From Clostridia bacterium (GTDB taxonomy: Bacteria > Bacillota > Clostridia > UBA1212), in assembly GCA_017959965.1 (NCBI GenBank), contig JAGCZO010000051.1:1-48896 (forward strand): a stretch of DNA of 48,896 nucleotides, read 5' to 3'. The position numbers and the translations under genes were made by a program. The notes beneath the pieces are model-generated. The model made no database searches and was not told the DNA's origin. It saw only the letters and a list, made by a program, of their open reading frames with translations. Every line of letters begins with the position of its first letter. The first letter of the stretch is position 1. Positions 44,981 to 48,896 of the stretch are shown one piece after another.

Positions 44981-45017
44981 GACCGGTCACGGAAAAACAG
45001 TATCGTTTTCCGTCCGG
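44981..45017. repeat. Inverted repeat in the 295-base gap before the EAL gene
   Basis: ACCGG-TC-ACGGAAAA (44981-44995) pairs with TTTTCCGT-CCGGT (45005-45017), leaving a 9-nt loop and a 2-nt bulge. No T-run follows the stem on either strand, so a terminator is doubtful. It sits in the gap 44792-45086, which otherwise shows no gene; the M15 peptidase stop is at 45087. Confidence 0.6.
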
Positions 45018-45086
45018 TTTAATGCGCTTCCGCCGACAGTAATGATACTCTATTTCGCGCCTGTTTTCAACTTCAACGGTGCAGCC

Positions 45087-45860
45087 TTAATTGCCTTTGG
45101 CGTACTGTTCGGAATACTTTTCGGTGATCTCCGTCGGCAGTTCAAAATGCTGGTAATCCTTGGTATTCGTCCAGTCTCCGCCCCACTCGAAGCCCTTTTC
45201 GATAAAAAGTCTGTAGCACAGGTCGTCCTTGTTGATCTTGTAGTCAAAGTCCTTTGTCCTGTCAAGGTAGTCCTTTCCCGTGGCAGGCTCTATCACCTCC
45301 TCCGTGGTGCCGTCTTCGTTCGTAACGGTTTTGTGATAAGGATTGTAAAGTGTGTTGATGTCCACGGCCATTCCCAGTCCGTGCTTTGAGATCCTGTTCG
45401 TATGAGATATGAACCTGAAATTGAAGCACGATGAGTTATTGTCGCGCATCATGATCTCATCGTCGGCCATGTAGTTGTCCGGCAGAACCATGCGTTCGAT
45501 GGGATAACCCTCATCGTACAGCTCCATAAAGATCTCCAGCACGTCCTCGGCGATCAGTTTATGCACCACCATTTCGCCCTGATGGGTATTGCCGTCAATG
45601 TCCTTGTGCAGGACCAGCAGGTAGCGAAGGTCTTCCCTGGGCACGACGCAGTCATCCTTGTAGGTTTTGCCTGCCTTCATCCTGTCATACAGGTCGTCCG
45701 AGATCTCCCTTATGGAAAACCCTTCTCTGTATTCGGTGACGTTCCCTTTGGCGGTACTGTCCCCGGTTTTACCGGTACTGACGCAGGCAGCCAGCAATAC
45801 GGTTATTGCCAATGCAATTACCGTTACGAGCATTTTTTTCATGTATTCAGCTTTGTTCAT
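45087..45860 (-). CDS. M15-family D-alanyl-D-alanine carboxypeptidase-like lipoprotein
   Basis: A 257-residue lipoprotein. The signal peptide has its lipobox cysteine at C26 (LLAAC). The peptidase M15 zinc site is seen as SKHGLGMAVDIN (H160, D167) and the closing WGGDWTNTKDYQHFE (H238). It likely trims D-Ala from peptidoglycan or a related peptide at the outer cell surface. SD GAGGAG lies 7 nt before ATG 45860. The structured leader at 45900-45945 lies just upstream. Confidence 0.87.
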   Translation of the reverse strand: MNKAEYMKKMLVTVIALAITVLLAACVSTGKTGDSTAKGNVTEYREGFSIREISDDLYDRMKAGKTYKDDCVVPREDLRYLLVLHKDIDGNTHQGEMVVHKLIAEDVLEIFMELYDEGYPIERMVLPDNYMADDEIMMRDNNSSCFNFRFISHTNRISKHGLGMAVDINTLYNPYHKTVTNEDGTTEEVIEPATGKDYLDRTKDFDYKINKDDLCYRLFIEKGFEWGGDWTNTKDYQHFELPTEITEKYSEQYAKGN

Positions 45861-45899
45861 TTTCGATCTCCTCTCAAAAAACAGAACGTTGTACTTGAC

Positions 45900-45945
45900 A
45901 GCGGTGAATAAGAAATGCCCGAGTTAAAGGTTTCCGGGCACCGCT
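45900..45945. repeat. Nested inverted repeats upstream of the M15 gene
   Basis: Outer arms AGCGGT (45900-45905) / ACCGCT (45940-45945) enclose inner arms GCCCG (45917-45921) / CGGGC (45935-45939), 11 nt apart from the outer arm on one side and adjacent on the other. It may be an RNA leader of the peptidase gene (minus strand). It resembles no riboswitch class I know. Confidence 0.5.
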
Positions 45946-45953
45946 AAATAACC

Positions 45954-45985
45954 GGGGGCGGCCGCGCAGGCTGCCCCCTCTTTTT
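45954..45985. terminator. Hairpin after the dockerin lipase gene
   Basis: GGGGGCGGC (45954-45962) pairs with GCTGCCCCC (45970-45978), one G-T pair, loop of 7 nt, then TCTTTTT on the plus strand. It lies 23-54 nt downstream of the minus-strand lipase stop (46008), yet its T-tract faces the plus direction, so it is an odd terminator. Confidence 0.6.
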
Positions 45986-46007
45986 GTGTATTGTAAGCTA
46001 TTTGATA

Positions 46008-48482
46008 TCAGCCGAATTCGACCTGCCAGCCCGCAAGACTGCGTGCCAGCATGATGGAATCCCAGTCGGAGAGCTCTCCGTCGCCGTCAAGATCAAGCGC
46101 TTCCTCAGCGATTTCTACGCGCCAGCCTGCAAGATATCTCTCGAAGAGAATGGAGTCCCAGTCTGAGATCTCACCGTCTCCGTCGGCATCGCCAAGAAGA
46201 ACAGAAGCTTCACCGCCGTGACCGCCCTTCCTGGTTTCGGCAGCCTTGCACCATGCAACGCTGCCCTCGTTGTAATGTGCAAGAGGTATCATTGACGCGG
46301 AGCCTGCAAGGGTAGCGGCATTGCTTATGGCGGTTTTTGCTCCGAAGGGCTCGCCTTCACTGTACATCAGCAAGGACATGACTATTTTCCGGAGATTTGA
46401 AACGTTATTTCCCGAAAGCAAGGTATCAAAGTGGCTTTGGAGCTGGCTGTCGAACTGATCTCCGTACTTGCCTGTGTGGGCTACGATCAAAGGCAGGATG
46501 ACTGTCTCTGCGGCCGCCGCCAGTTTCGCGTCAGCGCCCTCGTCAAGAGAGGAATAATATGCGGCAGCTTTGCCTTTGTCGTCCTTTTCACTGACCAGCA
46601 GATATTTGAGAACATATGAGGTAAGAGAAGACGTTGGCGATGACCCGTCGTATCCGACGGCATTTCCCAAGTCTGAATCCACCATGCCGAGTGTTGCGTA
46701 TATGAGCGCACGGACGGTCTCAGCCTGTGTTCCGTTTTCATATGCCTGAGTTCCCTCCTCAGGACCGTATACACAGGCCTTCAGAAGTGCTCCGATCATT
46801 TCCTCGTTGGTCGCGTTATCGGGGTCGGTGACGAACTGTTTCATCAGGCTGACCGCCAGTTCGGCAGCGAAGCCTTCTTTCGGAAGCATTACGGAGACCT
46901 CCGCGACAGCGGTGTTGTAGAGAGGCGAGCCCTCGTGTTCAGCAATATACGTGAGGAGCGCCAATACAGTCTCGTCGGTCGTTGTCTCTCCGGTGATCTC
47001 TGTGCCGATAAGATAGGACAAAAGCTCACAAAGAACCGCACACGCGGCTTCATCGTCGGACGCGCTCTGAGGAAGACGTCCCTCGGCTTTGAGCTGATCT
47101 CTGCCGTAAGCAATGTAGGAGAGCGCCAGAGGCTCAAGCATAATGCCCGCCGCGCTTTCAAGCGCAATACCCTTGAAGCTGTGAAGCATTCCGTAAAGTC
47201 CCGCGACAGCCTTCAGAGTCTCATCGTACCCTGCGGAAATATAATCGGCGTTTGAAGGCGCCAAATGAACAAGGCCATTCATTCTTGCCTCAATAAACTG
47301 AGCCAGACTCACGTCCTTTGAGGCGGAAGCATCGTCGGCTATCGCCAATGCAGCGAGATCGAAGGTCTTCATGGAGAAGGAACGATAATCGCCCCCGTTT
47401 ATAAACTCCTCGTACGCGAAAGGCGCAAAGGTATTAAGCTGTGCCAGCATTTCCTCCACAGTGACCTGTCCGTCCAAATCGTAGCTTTCCACCTTGCCGA
47501 AGTAAGTGTATCCCCATTCAGCCGGAGGAAGCTTTGTGATGATATCGTAGGGCAGCGGATAGTTCCTGATGCAGTCAAACACAGGATCGTGGGGATCAAG
47601 AGTACCCACTCCGGAATAGATATACGCTTCGACCTGAGTGTCGTTGACATATACCGCATCCGCTCTGGGGCCGGAAACGCTGAGCCAGGCCTTCTTTGAG
47701 ACGCTGCCCGTGACGGTTCTCGGGGTGGCAAAGGTGTAGCAGTAGACGTTGTCGGGAGTAATGGTGACGTTGTCGAAATAGGAGGCTCCGCCGCCGGCAA
47801 AGAATCCGCCGAGAGCATTGGCAATTGCCGCGCCTCTCGAATGTCCCGCCGTCCAGATCTTCAGATCGCCGGTGATGCCGTTGGCGGTGAGATACTGTTT
47901 TACAAAGCGGAGTATTTCATCTCTTCCCTGTTTGAATCCGTCGTGATATTCGCCGTCGCCCACTGTGAAATTGCCGGCCCACTCCTGTTTGTAATTGGCG
48001 CTTCTCGGGATCACGGCCAGCAGCGTATAGGTCTTTTCGCCCGCTTTTATCGTCCTGTGACCCACCGCGGCACCGGCGCTGTTCTCCTGCTTTTCGAGGG
48101 TATAGTATTTGTTCGTTTCAATATCCGAAAAGCCCATTTTAGCCAGCATGTCGATGATATTTTGGGCATTGCCGGAGGGGTCGTCGGCGTAAGTCGTATC
48201 TATGTCGTCGCCCCAGCGGCCCGCAGAAGCTAACGCCGCCTGAGCCGACAAAGTCGCCAAGTGTGCGCAGCCTTCATAAGACGAGTACGTAAAGCAGCTC
48301 TCCCTGAAGGTAAACGTGTCGGTCCCCTGCTGATTTATCTCGCCCTCGTTTGACGTGTAGCTGTACGTCCCGCTTATCACAGCCGGAGCTTCTCCGTCCG
48401 CGAGGGAACTCAGCGGCAGACCTGCGGCAATAAACAAAGTCAGTATAACCGCTAAACTTCTTTTCCCGATACTTTTAAACAT
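46008..48482 (-). CDS. Secreted lipase-like hydrolase with C-terminal dockerin
   Basis: An 824-residue secreted protein. The signal peptide spans about residues 1-28. The alpha/beta hydrolase (lipase class 3-like) region is at about 60-360, with the nucleophile elbow AGHSRGAA (Ser215) and YCYTFATPRTV nearby. A long all-alpha region of unknown fold follows (about 370-745). The C-terminal dockerin type I has two calcium-binding repeats, DADGDGEISDWDS and DLDGDGELSDWDS, each ending in LAGW. The dockerin would plug it into a cohesin scaffold; no scaffold gene is in the window. SD AGGA lies in the 13-nt gap after the upstream permease stop, so the two are probably co-transcribed. Confidence 0.87.
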   Translation of the reverse strand: MFKSIGKRSLAVILTLFIAAGLPLSSLADGEAPAVISGTYSYTSNEGEINQQGTDTFTFRESCFTYSSYEGCAHLATLSAQAALASAGRWGDDIDTTYADDPSGNAQNIIDMLAKMGFSDIETNKYYTLEKQENSAGAAVGHRTIKAGEKTYTLLAVIPRSANYKQEWAGNFTVGDGEYHDGFKQGRDEILRFVKQYLTANGITGDLKIWTAGHSRGAAIANALGGFFAGGGASYFDNVTITPDNVYCYTFATPRTVTGSVSKKAWLSVSGPRADAVYVNDTQVEAYIYSGVGTLDPHDPVFDCIRNYPLPYDIITKLPPAEWGYTYFGKVESYDLDGQVTVEEMLAQLNTFAPFAYEEFINGGDYRSFSMKTFDLAALAIADDASASKDVSLAQFIEARMNGLVHLAPSNADYISAGYDETLKAVAGLYGMLHSFKGIALESAAGIMLEPLALSYIAYGRDQLKAEGRLPQSASDDEAACAVLCELLSYLIGTEITGETTTDETVLALLTYIAEHEGSPLYNTAVAEVSVMLPKEGFAAELAVSLMKQFVTDPDNATNEEMIGALLKACVYGPEEGTQAYENGTQAETVRALIYATLGMVDSDLGNAVGYDGSSPTSSLTSYVLKYLLVSEKDDKGKAAAYYSSLDEGADAKLAAAAETVILPLIVAHTGKYGDQFDSQLQSHFDTLLSGNNVSNLRKIVMSLLMYSEGEPFGAKTAISNAATLAGSASMIPLAHYNEGSVAWCKAAETRKGGHGGEASVLLGDADGDGEISDWDSILFERYLAGWRVEIAEEALDLDGDGELSDWDSIMLARSLAGWQVEFG

Positions 48483-48495
48483 GTCACTGTTCCTT

Positions 48496-48896
48496 TCATT
48501 TGATATCTCTTCTGCAGAAGGCGTCCCTTGCGGCCCAGATGATCAGCACCGTAAGCAGTGCGGTAAAAATGACCGAATAAAGCACCGAAAAAGGATGGGC
48601 AACGTATTGCGCACAGTAGTCGCCGCCCATCAGCATATCGGCTTCGGAGACGATCATTTTGCTGAGGTTAATGAGCGCGGGAGCGTCTTTGGAAAAATAA
48701 AGATTACTGAAATTGCCAAGAGGAAGCACGGCCCTCACAAGGCGGTCGTTGGTGACTCCCCCTCTTAAGTCGGTGATCAGTTTGGCGATGAAATAACCTG
48801 CCGGTGCTATCACGGAGGCAATGGCATTGCGTGTGAGTGCCGACAGAAGCAATGCGAGCATCGCGAAGAAGAATATGCCGAAGGCGTCGATAAGCG
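48496..48896 (-). CDS. ABC-2-type transporter permease, C-terminal fragment
   Basis: An incomplete gene cut by the window's right edge. The open frame runs to 48896; the ATG at 48861 is internal, as the codons before it (IDAFGIFFFA) continue a membrane helix. The visible ~133 residues have three hydrophobic segments and the closing FTALLTVLIIWAARDAFCRRDIK, typical of ABC-2-type permeases. The substrate is unknown. It precedes the dockerin lipase in the same direction. Confidence 0.7.
   Translation of the reverse strand, partial: LIDAFGIFFFAMLALLLSALTRNAIASVIAPAGYFIAKLITDLRGGVTNDRLVRAVLPLGNFSNLYFSKDAPALINLSKMIVSEADMLMGGDYCAQYVAHPFSVLYSVIFTALLTVLIIWAARDAFCRRDIK

Noticed and set aside
1-48896. 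tRNA, rRNA, CRISPR array, IS element or prophage
   Set aside because: No cloverleaf T-arm pattern, rRNA stretch, spaced repeats, transposase or integrase was seen on either strand by eye.

Overview
The window looks like an uncultured, fairly G+C-rich clostridial (Bacillota) chromosome, probably from a gut or rumen plant-degrading community. The basis is strong GGAGG ribosome binding sites, promoters with the Gram-positive TRTG extended -10, a dockerin-tagged secreted enzyme, a GlpA/FAD-reductase/DUF1667 trio, DUF6273, DUF6935 and VUT proteins, lipoprotein signal peptides and a GH78 rhamnosidase. No rRNA, tRNA, CRISPR, phage or IS element was seen. No gene-free stretch exceeds 300 bases; the longest is about 295 bases at 44792-45086 and holds only an inverted repeat.

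Layout. 185-3187 (+): three-gene redox operon ending in a strong terminator. 10895-3289 (-): a probable six-gene operon driven by one good promoter, encoding a GH71/99-like lipoprotein, a DUF1622 membrane protein, an Ig-like membrane-anchored protein, a membrane lipase, an Fe-S aldo/keto reductase and a diguanylate cyclase. 11057-13291 (+): divergent membrane-anchored CotH/lamin-tail protein. 17830-13385 (-): glycoside-hydrolase-like lipoprotein with discoidin domains, SGNH hydrolase and sugar isomerase. 27946-17933 (-): surface polysaccharide region in two transcription units: zinc-ribbon protein, initiating sugar transferase and nucleotide-sugar dehydrogenase; then a CapD-like dehydratase, CapG- and CapF-like enzymes, DUF362 and a NahK-like kinase. 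28180-32394 (+): giant AAA+ protein with an FtsH-like M41 peptidase domain. 38044-32489 (-): solute-binding lipoprotein, DUF6935, nitroreductase and alpha-L-rhamnosidase. 38274-40506 (+): VUT transporter and amidase. 48896-40604 (-): ABC permease fragment, dockerin lipase, M15 peptidase, EAL protein and a zinc-ribbon/DUF6273 protein.

The most striking signal is the codon TAG. I count 33 genes. In 31 the stop is unambiguous: 24 TGA, 7 TAA and no TAG. The other two each carry an in-frame TAG inside a recognisable protein. One TAG (9666-9668) lies just before the conserved TGWNEW block of a GH71/99-like enzyme. The other (31885-31887) lies between tandem AAA domains and the HELGH zinc site of an M41 peptidase. 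A third TAG, at the end of the first of these genes, is followed by one sense codon and then TGA. This fits UAG being read as an amino acid (perhaps Gln) in this organism, by suppression or reassignment. Nonsense mutation or assembly error in both genes is the competing explanation.

Surface polysaccharide synthesis, extracellular carbohydrate-active enzymes and cyclic-di-GMP turnover (GGDEF at 3289, EAL at 42842) suggest a surface-attached lifestyle on plant or mucosal glycans; that is inference.
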